Below are positions 55,535-64,000 of a stretch of 64,000 nucleotides of DNA, one piece after another (position 1 is the first letter of the stretch; each line of letters begins with the position of its first letter). Origin of the DNA: Sphingobacterium nematocida (GTDB lineage: Bacteria; Bacteroidota; Bacteroidia; Sphingobacteriales; Sphingobacteriaceae); the NCBI RefSeq assembly GCF_900168125.1, contig NZ_FUZF01000003.1, forward strand, positions 124,001-188,000. The letters run 5' to 3'. The position numbers and the translations under genes were made by a program. The notes under the pieces are model-generated. The model saw only the letters and a list, made by a program, of their open reading frames with translations. It was not told where the DNA came from and ran no database searches.

Positions 55535-56284
55535 ATGTCATATACAAAATTCAAAAAACTACACCAACAGGATCGTACCTTAATACTCGGTAATGTATGG
55601 GATGTACAATCCGCCAAAATCGCTGAAGATTCGGGCTTTCAGGCGTTAGGGACATCTAGTCATGCTATGGCAAACCTACTAGGTTACGCCGATGGAGAAA
55701 AAATATCCGTCGATGAAATACTCTTTATGGTCGAACGTATTGTCAAGTCGGTTTCTATTCCAGTTTCCGTCGATTTTGAATCGGGATATTCTGATAATCT
55801 GGAGGAAGTCGTAAATAATGTCAAACGTCTGATTGATGCAGGAGTAGTGGGAATCAATCTAGAAGATGGAAAAGTAATAAAAGGAAACAGAAAGCTCGGT
55901 AAGCAGGAGCTTTTAGCAGAAAAAATCCAAGCCATCAAATCGATCCATAAAAACATCTTTATCAACGCAAGAACTGATACCTACACAACCGGCCATCCTA
56001 CAGCTTTGGACGAATCTGTCAAACGGATGAAAGCGTATCAAAAAGCTGGGGCCGATGGTGTGTTTGTTCCCCTTGCTGAAAAGAAATCGGACATTTTAGC
56101 TTTGGTCGGTGATGGTAAGTTGCCGTTGAATTTATTTTTGACGCCTAAGCTCGCAAACATAGATGACCTATCTGAATGGGGGGTAAAGCGTCTAAGTCAT
56201 GGTGCTAAAATCTACGAATGGCTGGTAAATCAAAACAAAAAGACTTTTGAGAAGTTCATTAATAATCCAACGTTGCCGAAATAA
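55535..56284 (+). CDS. isocitrate lyase/PEP mutase family protein
   Basis: A 249-residue TIM-barrel enzyme of the PEP mutase/isocitrate lyase superfamily, which makes or breaks C-C or P-C bonds next to a carboxylate with Mg2+. Signature segments: LGNVWDVQSAKIAEDSGFQALGTSSHAMAN at the N-terminus, VSVDFESGYSDN with Mg ligands, VVGINLEDGK, and NARTDTY. The exact substrate (methylisocitrate, oxaloacetate or a phosphonate) is unresolved; no 2-methylcitrate or phosphonate genes adjoin. A stable hairpin directly precedes the start codon. Confidence 0.88.
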   Translation: MSYTKFKKLHQQDRTLILGNVWDVQSAKIAEDSGFQALGTSSHAMANLLGYADGEKISVDEILFMVERIVKSVSIPVSVDFESGYSDNLEEVVNNVKRLIDAGVVGINLEDGKVIKGNRKLGKQELLAEKIQAIKSIHKNIFINARTDTYTTGHPTALDESVKRMKAYQKAGADGVFVPLAEKKSDILALVGDGKLPLNLFLTPKLANIDDLSEWGVKRLSHGAKIYEWLVNQNKKTFEKFINNPTLPK

Positions 56285-56593
56285 AGACCGTTAAACAATG
56301 AGGGTTCGAATATCAGGATAAATCAATAATTCCATAAATCGGACTCTCATTTTCTACCAAGCCTCTCCTACCCATCAAGCTCAACTCCCCAAGAAAAAAT
56401 AATGTCTTTTACTAAGGCACATCAATAGGCATATCTCCTTCATAGTTCAAAAGTTAGTCAATTAGACTTTTATCATAAAAAGGTCAAACTCATTTACAAT
56501 ACTTTCAAATATGAAAAATATGCTCGTAATTTGCATCATAACTTTTGAATTAAAAGGTATTAAAGTCAAAAGTAAAAACATAGATGTTTAGAC
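56285..56593. other. 309-bp intergenic region, little recognisable
   Basis: No coding frame or consensus promoter is evident. A long imperfect inverted repeat (56297-56309 with 56339-56351) followed by TTTC could be a weak terminator for the PEP-mutase-like gene. The right half is very AT-rich and should hold the promoter of the DUF5686 gene, but no exact TAnnTTTG box is present. Confidence 0.4.
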
Positions 56594-59149
56594 ATGAAAG
56601 CGCTAATCAATAAAGGTATATCCCTCCTTTTCGCAAGTATTTTTTTTATCAGCTTAGGGTATGCTCAGGAACTCCAAATACGTGGTCGTATTTTGGATAA
56701 ACAATCCAAAGAGCCAATTTCTTTTGCTACTGTTGCAATACTGGGTGGACAACAAAAAACATATTCTGATGATAACGGCATTTTTAATCTTACGCTCCCT
56801 AACAAGGAGGTTAAGGTACGGGTTTCTTATGTGGGGTATCATGATCAATTATTAGATCTGAGTAATAATCAGACAAATTTTGATCTCCTGCTTGATCCCG
56901 AAAACCTAATCGATGAGGTTGTCATCAAAAGGCCAAAATTAAAATATTCGAACAAGAATAATCCTGCTGTCGAATTGATTCGTCAGGTAATCGCACATAG
57001 GGATCAGAATAGAATGACCGGACAAGAGTTTGTCGAGTATGAACAGTACGAAAAAATCTCGTTGGGATTGAGCAACCTCTCACCTAAATTTGTCAATAAG
57101 AAGGTCTTCAAAAACTATCAGTTTCTTTTCCAAAAGGATGATTCGACCAACACGGAGAGCTATGTTCTTCCCGCTTTTATAGAGGAAAAGGTATCCAAAG
57201 TATATTATAGAAACGATCCAAAGAAAACAAAACAATATATTATTGCCGAGCAGAAAGCCGAATTTGACCCCAAATTTGTTGATAACGAAGGGCTTTCTAA
57301 TTATTTCAATAAACTCTACGAAAAGGTAGACATCTACGACAGTAATATTAGCTTGTTAACGAATCAGTTTTTAAGCCCAATAGCAAATAGCTCGCCTACA
57401 TTTTACCGCTTTTATATTACAGATACCATCAAATCGGATCAGCCATGGCTTGTTGAGTTAAGTTTTTTCCCCAGAAACAAAAGTGACTTTTTATTTCAAG
57501 GAAAACTGTATATCACCTTGGATGGACAATACGCTGTGCAGGGGGCTAAGATGAAAGTAAGTGATGATATCAACCTCAACTTTGTCAGGGATCTTGACAT
57601 TGAACTAGCTTTTGAAAAGGACAACAGAAACAAATATTTCTTAAATAAGAGTAGCTTAGGTATCGATTTTGCCTTAACAGAAAAAGGTAAAGGTATCCGT
57701 GGCAACAGAATTGTATACTACAAGGACTTTGTCAATGGTAGAGAGCAGCCGGATAGTATCTATGCTGGCGATGATGTAGTACGGGTACCTACACCTCCAC
57801 AGACAGAGGAGGTTCGGGAAAGCTATTGGGCAGGATTACGCCACGAACCACTAAGCAGTTCGGAGATGAACATATACCATAACATCGATAGTCTGCAACT
57901 GATGTCTTCTTTCAGAAGGGTCATGGATATTGGAGCATTGCTATTGTCCGGCTATAAACAGGCAGGGCCTGTCGAAATAGGTCCAGTGAATACTTTTTAC
58001 AGCTACAACCCCGTTGAAGGCTTGCGTTTACGTATAGGAGGTCGGACAACCGAGAGTCTAAGCACCCGTTTCTATTCGGAGGCCTATGCCGCTTATGGTT
58101 TCAACGATAAAAAATGGAAATATTTTGTTAGTGGAACTTATTCCTTAAACAATAAATCGGTCTATAAATTTCCACAACACTATATTCGTGCGTCGGTACA
58201 GCACGACACAAAAATCCCAGGACAGAACCTAGAGTTTATCCAAGAAGACAACGTGTTATTATCGTTCAAACGAGGTGAGAATGAGAGCTACCTTTATAAT
58301 GACATCTACCGTCTGGACTATAAAGCTGAGTTTGAAAATAATTTTTCGATCACTGCGGGGTTAAGTAAATGGAAACAACAACCAGCGGGTGTAATCCGTT
58401 ATGAGTTGCGCCCTGAACAAGGGGAACCTTATTTGGTTAACGAATTAAACACTACAGAGCTATCTGTAGGGATTCGCTGGGCACCAAATGAACAATATTA
58501 CCAAGGGAAACTGTACCGCACCCCTATATTCAACAAGTACCCTATTTTTACTGTTAATTATACAGCAGGTATCAAAGGATTACTGGATGGAGAGTACAAC
58601 TATCATAATTTTACAGCTAGCGCATTCAAACGCGTCTACCTATCTCAGCTTGGCTATGCAGATGTAACTTTGGATGGTGGATATACACTTGGTAAGGATA
58701 TCCCATACCCTCTTCTTACTATACACCGTGCCAACCAGACCTATGCCTATCAATTGCAGTCGTATAACTTAATGAACTTTATGGAATTTATCTCGGACCA
58801 CCATGCAGCAATGAATATACAGTACTATATGAATGGATTTATTCTGAATAAATTACCTTTAATAAAGCGACTTCAGTTGCGTGAGGTATTCAGTTTTAAA
58901 GCACTGTATGGAGGATTAAGAGATGAGAATAACCCAACCTTGAATAACAAGGTTTATGCTTGGCAGACCAATTCTGAAGGGGATATCTCATCTTTCACAT
59001 TCGGTTCTAAACCTTATATGGAGGCCAGTGTGGGTCTCTCGAATATTTTCAAGATACTACGGGTAGATCTTGTCAAAAGATTGAATTACTTGGATCAACC
59101 AAATGTGTCACAATGGGGAGTTCGAGCCCGAATCAAATTTGATTTTTAA
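56594..59149 (+). CDS. DUF5686 outer membrane protein with carboxypeptidase-like N-domain
   Basis: An 851-residue exported protein. After the signal peptide (about 1-24, ending GYA-Q) comes a carboxypeptidase regulatory-like beta-sandwich (IRGRILDKQSKEPISFATVAILGG..., VRVSYVGYHDQLL; about 27-105). The long DUF5686 region follows, with NPAVELIRQVIAHRDQN, and then a C-terminal barrel ending in ARIKFDF with terminal Phe. There is no TonB box or plug, so it is not a SusC-type receptor, although the N-domain is shared with them. Function of the family is unknown; an outer membrane location is inferred. Confidence 0.88.
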   Translation: MKALINKGISLLFASIFFISLGYAQELQIRGRILDKQSKEPISFATVAILGGQQKTYSDDNGIFNLTLPNKEVKVRVSYVGYHDQLLDLSNNQTNFDLLLDPENLIDEVVIKRPKLKYSNKNNPAVELIRQVIAHRDQNRMTGQEFVEYEQYEKISLGLSNLSPKFVNKKVFKNYQFLFQKDDSTNTESYVLPAFIEEKVSKVYYRNDPKKTKQYIIAEQKAEFDPKFVDNEGLSNYFNKLYEKVDIYDSNISLLTNQFLSPIANSSPTFYRFYITDTIKSDQPWLVELSFFPRNKSDFLFQGKLYITLDGQYAVQGAKMKVSDDINLNFVRDLDIELAFEKDNRNKYFLNKSSLGIDFALTEKGKGIRGNRIVYYKDFVNGREQPDSIYAGDDVVRVPTPPQTEEVRESYWAGLRHEPLSSSEMNIYHNIDSLQLMSSFRRVMDIGALLLSGYKQAGPVEIGPVNTFYSYNPVEGLRLRIGGRTTESLSTRFYSEAYAAYGFNDKKWKYFVSGTYSLNNKSVYKFPQHYIRASVQHDTKIPGQNLEFIQEDNVLLSFKRGENESYLYNDIYRLDYKAEFENNFSITAGLSKWKQQPAGVIRYELRPEQGEPYLVNELNTTELSVGIRWAPNEQYYQGKLYRTPIFNKYPIFTVNYTAGIKGLLDGEYNYHNFTASAFKRVYLSQLGYADVTLDGGYTLGKDIPYPLLTIHRANQTYAYQLQSYNLMNFMEFISDHHAAMNIQYYMNGFILNKLPLIKRLQLREVFSFKALYGGLRDENNPTLNNKVYAWQTNSEGDISSFTFGSKPYMEASVGLSNIFKILRVDLVKRLNYLDQPNVSQWGVRARIKFDF

Positions 59150-59153
59150 CACC

Positions 59154-59189
59154 AATAAAAAAGTCCAACATCAGTTGGACTTTTTTATT
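59154..59189. terminator. bidirectional terminator after the DUF5686 gene
   Basis: A perfect 16-bp stem (59154-59169 with 59174-59189, loop ATCA) with A-rich and T-rich flanks. It separates two convergent genes and can act on both strands. Confidence 0.9.
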
Positions 59190-59456
59190 TTAATATTCTA
59201 CAGATATTATGGCTGATAATGGTATCAGTACACCGCTTTTGATCTGTATGTATTTATCTGTAAGCGACCATACCGTAGTTTCGATACGCATAGGTCCGTC
59301 TTCTGTATTAAATACAATGGTAACTTTCGACTTAAACTCATTCCCCAAACGTTGCGCATCATTCAATTTACGACATAACTCTTCAACTTTGTTTCCCTCC
59401 GCAGCAATAATCTTGTAGTTGTTGATGCTTTCCTTTTCTATTAATGTACCAATCAT
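59190..59456 (-). CDS. small conserved protein of unknown function
   Basis: An 88-residue cytosolic protein, predicted alpha then beta (NKVEELCRKLNDAQRLGNEFKSKVTIVF, then DGPMRIETTVWSLTDKYIQIKSGVLIPLSAIISVEY). The second half has the rhythm of a small beta-sandwich or PH-like fold. Similar short proteins occur across Bacteroidota, with no known role. Its stop adjoins the bidirectional terminator; the ATG at 59456 is preceded by an AT-rich stretch of about 115 bp without a clear consensus promoter. Confidence 0.7.
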   Translation of the reverse strand: MIGTLIEKESINNYKIIAAEGNKVEELCRKLNDAQRLGNEFKSKVTIVFNTEDGPMRIETTVWSLTDKYIQIKSGVLIPLSAIISVEY

Positions 59457-59571
59457 TTTTTACGTATTTAAATCCGACAATTAGTTATTTAAAAACTCCT
59501 ATATAAATATAGCTAAATGAGTTTTTAAAAATCAATTGTTATAAAATAATTACAATAATATTAACATAAAT

Positions 59572-60183
59572 TTAAGGGTTTACTCCCTCTAGTTTCAATC
59601 GCAGTGTCGCTTTGAAGGTATAACTGTTACTATTCAAGATTAGATCATACTGATCTTTATATTCGTGATCTAACCGCGATCTGAAAAACTGAATCAATTC
59701 GGTTTGGCTTTGGTCCGCTATATGATGATTAACCCGATTGCTTACTTCGAGCGACAATGTATCCGCTATTAATTTTCCTTTTATTCGAACTGGATATTTT
59801 TTAGAGGTATGATAGCCGTGATGAAAAGCATTCTGAATCATTGGAAAAAGAAGAAATGCCGGAATGAACAGACCATTCGGTTTCACGGGAAAATCGAAAG
59901 AAACCAAGATTTCGCTTCCTAGATAGCCTTCAAAGAATCCGACGTAGGACTTCAGCAGTAAATACTCTTCGTCCAAAGGTATTCGGTCACGGTCTACATA
60001 CGACAATCCTTGTTGAATGAATAGCTTCAGATCCGTGGGCAAATCGACACTTTGCTGTAGATATGCCGACAATAATTTTCTATCTATGCGGCTATACTCG
60101 AACGATAGTCGTGCTTCTGCAATTTGCTGAGCCTTATCGATTACCTTATCCTTGTGAAAGAAACGCCTTATAATCTTATACAT
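59572..60183 (-). CDS. degenerate LytS-type histidine kinase-like protein
   Basis: A 203-residue soluble protein. DEEYLLLKSYVGFFEGYLG matches the helix preceding the ATPase in LytS-type kinases, and FLLFPMIQNAFHHGYH matches their N-box (usually QPLVENAxKHG). The HFLFN-type phosphoacceptor region is missing, there is no membrane or sensor domain, and the GxGLxN box that should follow LEVSNRV is replaced by SQTELIQFF. The C-terminal strand pattern of a GHKL fold remains. It is probably a non-catalytic regulator or relic. It follows a DUF502 gene by 6 bp in the murF/alr operon. Confidence 0.65.
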   Translation of the reverse strand: MYKIIRRFFHKDKVIDKAQQIAEARLSFEYSRIDRKLLSAYLQQSVDLPTDLKLFIQQGLSYVDRDRIPLDEEYLLLKSYVGFFEGYLGSEILVSFDFPVKPNGLFIPAFLLFPMIQNAFHHGYHTSKKYPVRIKGKLIADTLSLEVSNRVNHHIADQSQTELIQFFRSRLDHEYKDQYDLILNSNSYTFKATLRLKLEGVNP

Positions 60184-60189
60184 TTCATC

Positions 60190-60786
60190 TTACTCAATAC
60201 CAGACACCCCACCGGATACCACAAGTTTCATGGCGTCTGTCGCACTCATGTTTAATTTGGTAACCCGTGAAGACTTGACAACAACTACCTGCCCAGCAAA
60301 AGAATAAGAATAAGGAAAATATACAATGACTTCTTCTGGAAGCCCCAACTTACCAAGATCCCTTTGGGTAAGAAACCCAATCTTCTTTAAGCCAGTTTCA
60401 TTCACTTCGACCAAAACAGGTTCATTAAATTTTTTGGCATCCCCCACAAACGCTTCTGTAAAATCCTTGATAGAGGAATACAACGTATTGAATAGGGGAA
60501 TTCTATTTACAGTCCTGTTAAGCCACTGCTTAATAGGCTCTGTAACCAAAGATGTGAAGATCAGCCCTACGATAATCAATAATAGTATCACGGTAAGAAT
60601 ACCAATACCTGGAATGTATAGGGGATGACCATGCTCATCCTGTAAAAAATGCTGCGTGATATTCAATGCATTGTCGAGCGATGCGACAATCCACACAATT
60701 AGGAAAATAGCGCCCGCGACTGGTACTATAACCAGTGTACCTTTGATAAGGTAATATAATAGCCGTTGAAAAATCTTCTTTACCAT
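60190..60786 (-). CDS. DUF502 family membrane protein
   Basis: A 198-residue inner membrane protein with two transmembrane helices (about 13-35 and 58-82), then a soluble domain. The family pattern is clear: KGTLVIVPVAGAIFLIVWIV, LIFTSLVTEPIKQWLNRTVNRIPLFNTLYSSIKDFTEAFV in parts, TGLKKIGFLTQ, and VIVYFPYSYSFAGQVVVV. The role of DUF502 is not established. It starts 2 bp after the murF/alr stop and is followed after 6 bp by the kinase-like gene, so a cell-envelope role is plausible. Confidence 0.9.
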   Translation of the reverse strand: MVKKIFQRLLYYLIKGTLVIVPVAGAIFLIVWIVASLDNALNITQHFLQDEHGHPLYIPGIGILTVILLLIIVGLIFTSLVTEPIKQWLNRTVNRIPLFNTLYSSIKDFTEAFVGDAKKFNEPVLVEVNETGLKKIGFLTQRDLGKLGLPEEVIVYFPYSYSFAGQVVVVKSSRVTKLNMSATDAMKLVVSGGVSGIE

Positions 60787-60788
60787 AT

Positions 60789-63221
60789 TTATTCGTAAAA
60801 ATACACTCTTTTTACTCGAGATGAAATACCTGTCAACAATTCATATGGAATCGTCCCTATATTTCTTGCTGCCTGATTAAGATCTGGAAAAACCAATACC
60901 TCATCTCCTTCCCTAGCTTCGATGTCGGTTACATCCAACATACACATATCCATACAGATGTTTCCGACAGTAGTAACAATATTGCCATTGATAGACATCT
61001 CCCCAATCCCATTACCCAGGCGTCGGTCATAACCATCGGCATAACCGATCTTGACCGTCGCAATAATGGAATCTCGTTGCAAGACCCCTTTTCTATCGTA
61101 TCCTACAGTCTCGGTCTTGGGTATTTTTTTTATCTGTGTAATCGTCGTTTTCAACGTACCTACCTCTTCCAAATTCAAAGCATTAGGCGCCATATCAAAT
61201 CCATATAACCCTATCCCCAATCGTACCATATCCATGTGCGCCTCGGGGTGATAGACTATTCCGGAAGTATTACAAATGTGCTTCATAACAGAATAACCTA
61301 TACTAAGCTCTATCTGAGATACCATCTGCTTAAAAAGCTGTATCTGTTGAGTTGAAAACGTTCCTAATTCTCTACTGCCTGCTCCAACCAGATGCGAAAA
61401 AGCTGTAACGATTTTAATCCGTTGGCTCGTACGTATTATGTCCACCGCAGGTCCAATCTCATCTGGCATAAAGCCAAGACGATGCATACCTGTATCTAAC
61501 TTAAGATGTACCGGATAAGAGGTAATACCTCGCGTCTCCAAGAAGGCTATAAATGACCTCAAGATACGAATCGAGTAAATCTCTGGTTCCAAATCGTATA
61601 GTAATATATCTTCGAAAGTACCCTCGTGTGGACTAAGTACCATAATCGGTATGCTTATACCAGCACGACGGAGTTCGGCTCCTTCATCCACAAAAGCGAC
61701 GGTGAGGTAATCCAATTTATTAAACTGCAAGACATTTGCCACCTCAAAACTTCCGCTCCCATAGGAAAAAGCTTTTACCATCGCCATCATTCGGACACCT
61801 TTGGACAAACAGGAACGATATTGCGAAAGATTATTTTCTATTGCTTTAAGATTGATTTCGAGAATCGTGTCGTGGGACTGCTCTACCAATAACCGTCCTA
61901 CTCTTTCTAATTCAAACTTACGTGCTCCTTTTAAAAGCAGAACGCAGTTCTTTAATCCAAGATCGGCTAAAGCGTTCAACAATTCATCGGTAGATTTAAA
62001 GAGCAACGAAGGCATTTGCAACTTACTACGTAGCATTTCCATTCGTTCGCCAACAAGTATCACCTGACTCAAAGACTGTACATTGAGCAACTGAGCGAAT
62101 TTATCAATGGTTTTGGTCGTCCATTCTTCACCCTCAAAATCACTCAGGATTAATTTTTTAACGTCACTCTGATTTTGCTGCCCTAAAAAGTCTAATGCAA
62201 TCTGGAGAGATGCAAAATCGTTCGAGTAAGTATCATCAATTATGCTATTGTTATATTTTCCCTTTTTCAGTTGCAATCTCATTTCCAGTGGACGTAATAA
62301 GACGACTCGCTGCTCGATTGTATCAACAGCATATCCCATTGTCAACATAACCAAAATGCAGGTTAAAACATTATCTATCGAGGCTTTGTCGACAAATGGA
62401 GCGGCTATCACAAAAGATTCTTTTTCATACCGCAACTGTAAAACCGTATGGTCCTTATCTTGGCTCGATCCTAAAAATTGTAACTGATCTTCTGGCCGTC
62501 CTCCCCAAGTGATACAATTGGAAGATGAGGAATAAGCTTCAGGTATTGCAGATGAAGGCACGATAACAGGTGATACCCCAGCAAATAGTTTCCACTTTTC
62601 AGCAAACTTCTCCTCCTTAGAGTTAAACCCTTCACGATGTGCTGTACCTAAACTGGTGAATATACCAAAAGTAGGACGTATCATCTGTTGAAGAAAATCC
62701 ATCTCGCCTATTTTACTGACTCCTGCTTCAATAATAGCAAGGTCATGCTCGGCCGTAAGGTTCCACAAGGATAATGCTACCCCAAGCTGCGAATTATAAC
62801 TCTTTGGACTTTGGTAACACTTGTATTCCGGGGAAAGTAATTGATGTAGCCAAGATTTAACAATAGTCTTTCCATTGCTTCCGGTAATCCCTACAACAGG
62901 TATCGAAAATCGACTTCGATGATAGGCTGCTAGCTGTTGTAAAGCTCTCATGGTATCATTTACCCAAAGAAAGTTAGCATCAGGGTAGTCTCTTGTGTCA
63001 AAATCGGGATCGGATATCACAAATGAACGGACGCCTTTCTGATAAGCGTCCAAGATATAGCGATGTCCATCTCGCTGTTGAACCAAGGCAAAGAAAAGAC
63101 AATCTGTCCCTAATCTGATTTTACGCGTATCGTAAGCTAATACCGAAAACCTAGCTTGAGGATAAGGCAATAAACGCTTACTGTGGTCAATATGAGGAAG
63201 GATTATATCTAAAGTGTACAT
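60789..63221 (-). CDS. bifunctional MurF/alanine racemase
   Basis: An 810-residue fusion. The first about 450 residues are UDP-MurNAc-tripeptide:D-Ala-D-Ala ligase, with ATP-binding GITGSNGKT (about 111-119), AIIEAGVSKIGEM and the C-terminal Mur ligase domain (VILVGERMEML). The remaining 360 residues are alanine racemase, with the PLP-binding Lys at about 483 (MAMVKAFSYGSG), HLKLDTGMHRLGF, the catalytic-Tyr region TVGYDRKGVLQ, and KIGYADGYDRRLGNG. It thus makes D-Ala and adds D-Ala-D-Ala to the wall precursor in one polypeptide, a fusion I know as common in Bacteroidota. It leads an operon with the DUF502 and kinase-like genes. Confidence 0.96.
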   Translation of the reverse strand: MYTLDIILPHIDHSKRLLPYPQARFSVLAYDTRKIRLGTDCLFFALVQQRDGHRYILDAYQKGVRSFVISDPDFDTRDYPDANFLWVNDTMRALQQLAAYHRSRFSIPVVGITGSNGKTIVKSWLHQLLSPEYKCYQSPKSYNSQLGVALSLWNLTAEHDLAIIEAGVSKIGEMDFLQQMIRPTFGIFTSLGTAHREGFNSKEEKFAEKWKLFAGVSPVIVPSSAIPEAYSSSSNCITWGGRPEDQLQFLGSSQDKDHTVLQLRYEKESFVIAAPFVDKASIDNVLTCILVMLTMGYAVDTIEQRVVLLRPLEMRLQLKKGKYNNSIIDDTYSNDFASLQIALDFLGQQNQSDVKKLILSDFEGEEWTTKTIDKFAQLLNVQSLSQVILVGERMEMLRSKLQMPSLLFKSTDELLNALADLGLKNCVLLLKGARKFELERVGRLLVEQSHDTILEINLKAIENNLSQYRSCLSKGVRMMAMVKAFSYGSGSFEVANVLQFNKLDYLTVAFVDEGAELRRAGISIPIMVLSPHEGTFEDILLYDLEPEIYSIRILRSFIAFLETRGITSYPVHLKLDTGMHRLGFMPDEIGPAVDIIRTSQRIKIVTAFSHLVGAGSRELGTFSTQQIQLFKQMVSQIELSIGYSVMKHICNTSGIVYHPEAHMDMVRLGIGLYGFDMAPNALNLEEVGTLKTTITQIKKIPKTETVGYDRKGVLQRDSIIATVKIGYADGYDRRLGNGIGEMSINGNIVTTVGNICMDMCMLDVTDIEAREGDEVLVFPDLNQAARNIGTIPYELLTGISSRVKRVYFYE

Positions 63222-63389
63222 AGCTAAGAATTAAAACAAATTTCATCATTATTTTCAACAAGTAAAAACGATTTACTCTTTTTAAAACAGCAGAGAGCAA
63301 GCCTTCTTCTACACGATTTTCAACCAGATTGATTCCCCTTTTTGTACATCTATTGGGGAATATGTGGCACTTTTGCATAAGTTTGTATT

Positions 63390-63866
63390 ATGGAGGAGTA
63401 TCAGGAACGAAAAAAAAAACTTACACCCAATCAAGCTAAGCTAAGAGCAGAGGCTTACTGCGCCTACCAAGAACGATCACAACAGGAGGTCCGGGATAAG
63501 TTGTATAATTGGGGTTTACATTTGGAAGATGTTGAACAAATAATCAGTGACCTAATTTCAAGTAATTTCTTGAATGAGGAACGCTTTGCGAAGGCATTTG
63601 TACTGGGAAAGTTTAGAATTAAAGGCTGGGGAAAAATCAAAATACAGCAACATCTAAAAGCGAAACGTGTCTCTGTCCCACTGATCAAAATTGCACTCCA
63701 GCAAATAGACCTTGACGACTATGAGCAAAAGTTGAAAGACCTTATTCAAAGAAAGGTTGGCGACGAATTAAGTCAACTCTCTCTAACAGAAAGGGCTAAA
63801 CTCGTACGTTACCTACAAAGTAAGGGGTATGAGAATTCGCTCATTTTTGAAAAAATAAAAGAATAG
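63390..63866 (+). CDS. recX: regulatory protein RecX
   Basis: A 158-residue all-helical modulator of RecA filaments. Three RecX repeats are seen: AYCAYQERSQQEVRDKLYNWGL with DVEQIISDLISSNFLNEERFAKAFV, then KFRIKGWGKIKIQQHLKAKRVS, and the C-terminal KLVRYLQSKGYENSLIFEKI. Length is typical. recA is not nearby. A TAAGTTTG box at 63378-63385 ends 4 nt before the ATG, so the message may be leaderless; no -33 partner is found at the usual distance. Confidence 0.92.
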   Translation: MEEYQERKKKLTPNQAKLRAEAYCAYQERSQQEVRDKLYNWGLHLEDVEQIISDLISSNFLNEERFAKAFVLGKFRIKGWGKIKIQQHLKAKRVSVPLIKIALQQIDLDDYEQKLKDLIQRKVGDELSQLSLTERAKLVRYLQSKGYENSLIFEKIKE

Positions 63867-63895
63867 CTCTTCTGACGTATTTTTTTTAATTTTAT

Positions 63896-63926
63896 TTTGC
63901 AAAACACCATTATTACTCTATATTTG
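63896..63926 (+). promoter_or_regulatory. Bacteroidota-type promoter for tRNA-Gly
   Basis: TTTG at 63896-63899, a 19-nt spacer, and TATATTTG at 63919-63926, matching TTTG-N19/20-TAnnTTTG. The tRNA begins 12 nt after the -7 box, the same distance as for tRNA-His in this window. Confidence 0.8.
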
Positions 63927-63937
63927 CAGCACGTCAA

Positions 63938-64000
63938 GCGAAAGTAGCTCAGTTGGTAGAGCACAACCTTGCCAAGGTTGGGGTCGCGAGTTCGAATCTC
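63938..64000 (+). tRNA. tRNA-Gly (GCC), cut by the window edge
   Basis: The acceptor 5' strand GCGAAAG, D arm (GCTCAGTTGGTAGAGC), anticodon stem CAACC/GGTTG with loop TTGCCAA (anticodon GCC at 63971-63973) and most of the T arm (GCGAG-TTCGAAT-CTC) are present. The rest of the T stem and the acceptor 3' strand lie beyond the window. Confidence 0.93.

Noticed and set aside
1..64000. Mobile elements, integrases, prophage or toxin-antitoxin genes
   Set aside because: None was recognised on either strand; gene content and composition look like uniform chromosomal backbone.

Overview
The window looks like a chromosomal segment of a Bacteroidota bacterium, most likely a Sphingobacteriaceae member (Sphingobacterium or a close relative). 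The base composition is AT-rich. Several gene families are typical of the group: a MurF-alanine racemase fusion, a DUF5686 outer membrane protein, YqgE/AlgH, a dihydroorotase with QxH in place of HxH, and LTA-synthase-like sulfatases. The promoters I can recognise have the Bacteroidota form TTTG-N19/20-TAnnTTTG. There is no rRNA, CRISPR array, insertion sequence, integrase or phage gene. The content is mostly housekeeping, with two tRNA genes (His, and Gly cut by the right edge).

Layout. 1-2962: a truncated HEAT-like gene, then an operon read leftward of a polyprenol-phosphate mannosyltransferase-like GT2, ruvB and an outer membrane protein. 3027-8102: three POT-family peptide transporters in tandem, two of the junctions holding terminators. 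8196-13466: a periplasmic unknown with a Tat-exported TIM barrel protein, a LutA-like Fe-S protein with a UMF1-type transporter, and a PBP4-type D,D-carboxypeptidase. 13627-16751: a DAACS symporter, a ferredoxin and a divergent acyl-CoA reductase. 16787-19500: a small conserved protein, ftsE, grpE, dnaJ. 19537-24227: a PDZ aspartyl protease, pdxH-nuoC-nuoD, algH. 24482-27405: tRNA-His, htpG, a 570-bp regulatory region and a small unknown gene.

27446-36965: DUF2891 and DUF937 proteins, an MFS exporter, an operon ldcA-M14 peptidase-flavoprotein, and a small membrane protein/ABC ATPase/dihydroorotase group. 37081-41281: a UbiD decarboxylase, a Rossmann protein and an unusual DASH-type cryptochrome. 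41434-47837: sucA-odhB and two exported unknowns. 47849-54466: two LTA-synthase-like enzymes divergent from valS. 54588-59149: an SH3-like exported protein, a PEP mutase/isocitrate lyase family protein and a DUF5686 protein. 59190-64000: a small unknown, an operon murF/alr-DUF502-degenerate histidine kinase, recX and tRNA-Gly.

Themes. Cell wall work recurs (PBP4, LD-carboxypeptidase, MurF-Alr), as do chaperones (GrpE, DnaJ, HtpG) and central energy metabolism (2-oxoglutarate dehydrogenase, complex I C and D subunits). The most striking non-coding structure is upstream of htpG. Five CTCTA pentamers sit exactly 11 bp apart, continued in the same phase by reverse-complement pentamers, and are framed by ACCTAA/TTAGGT dyads. 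I read this as a candidate undescribed regulator-binding region for a heat-shock gene. Other items worth attention are a 32-bp perfect palindrome before ldcA, a hairpin abutting the start codon of a PEP-mutase-like gene, a nested hairpin before grpE, a kinase-like protein lacking kinase motifs in the murF-alr operon, and a very small ABC system.
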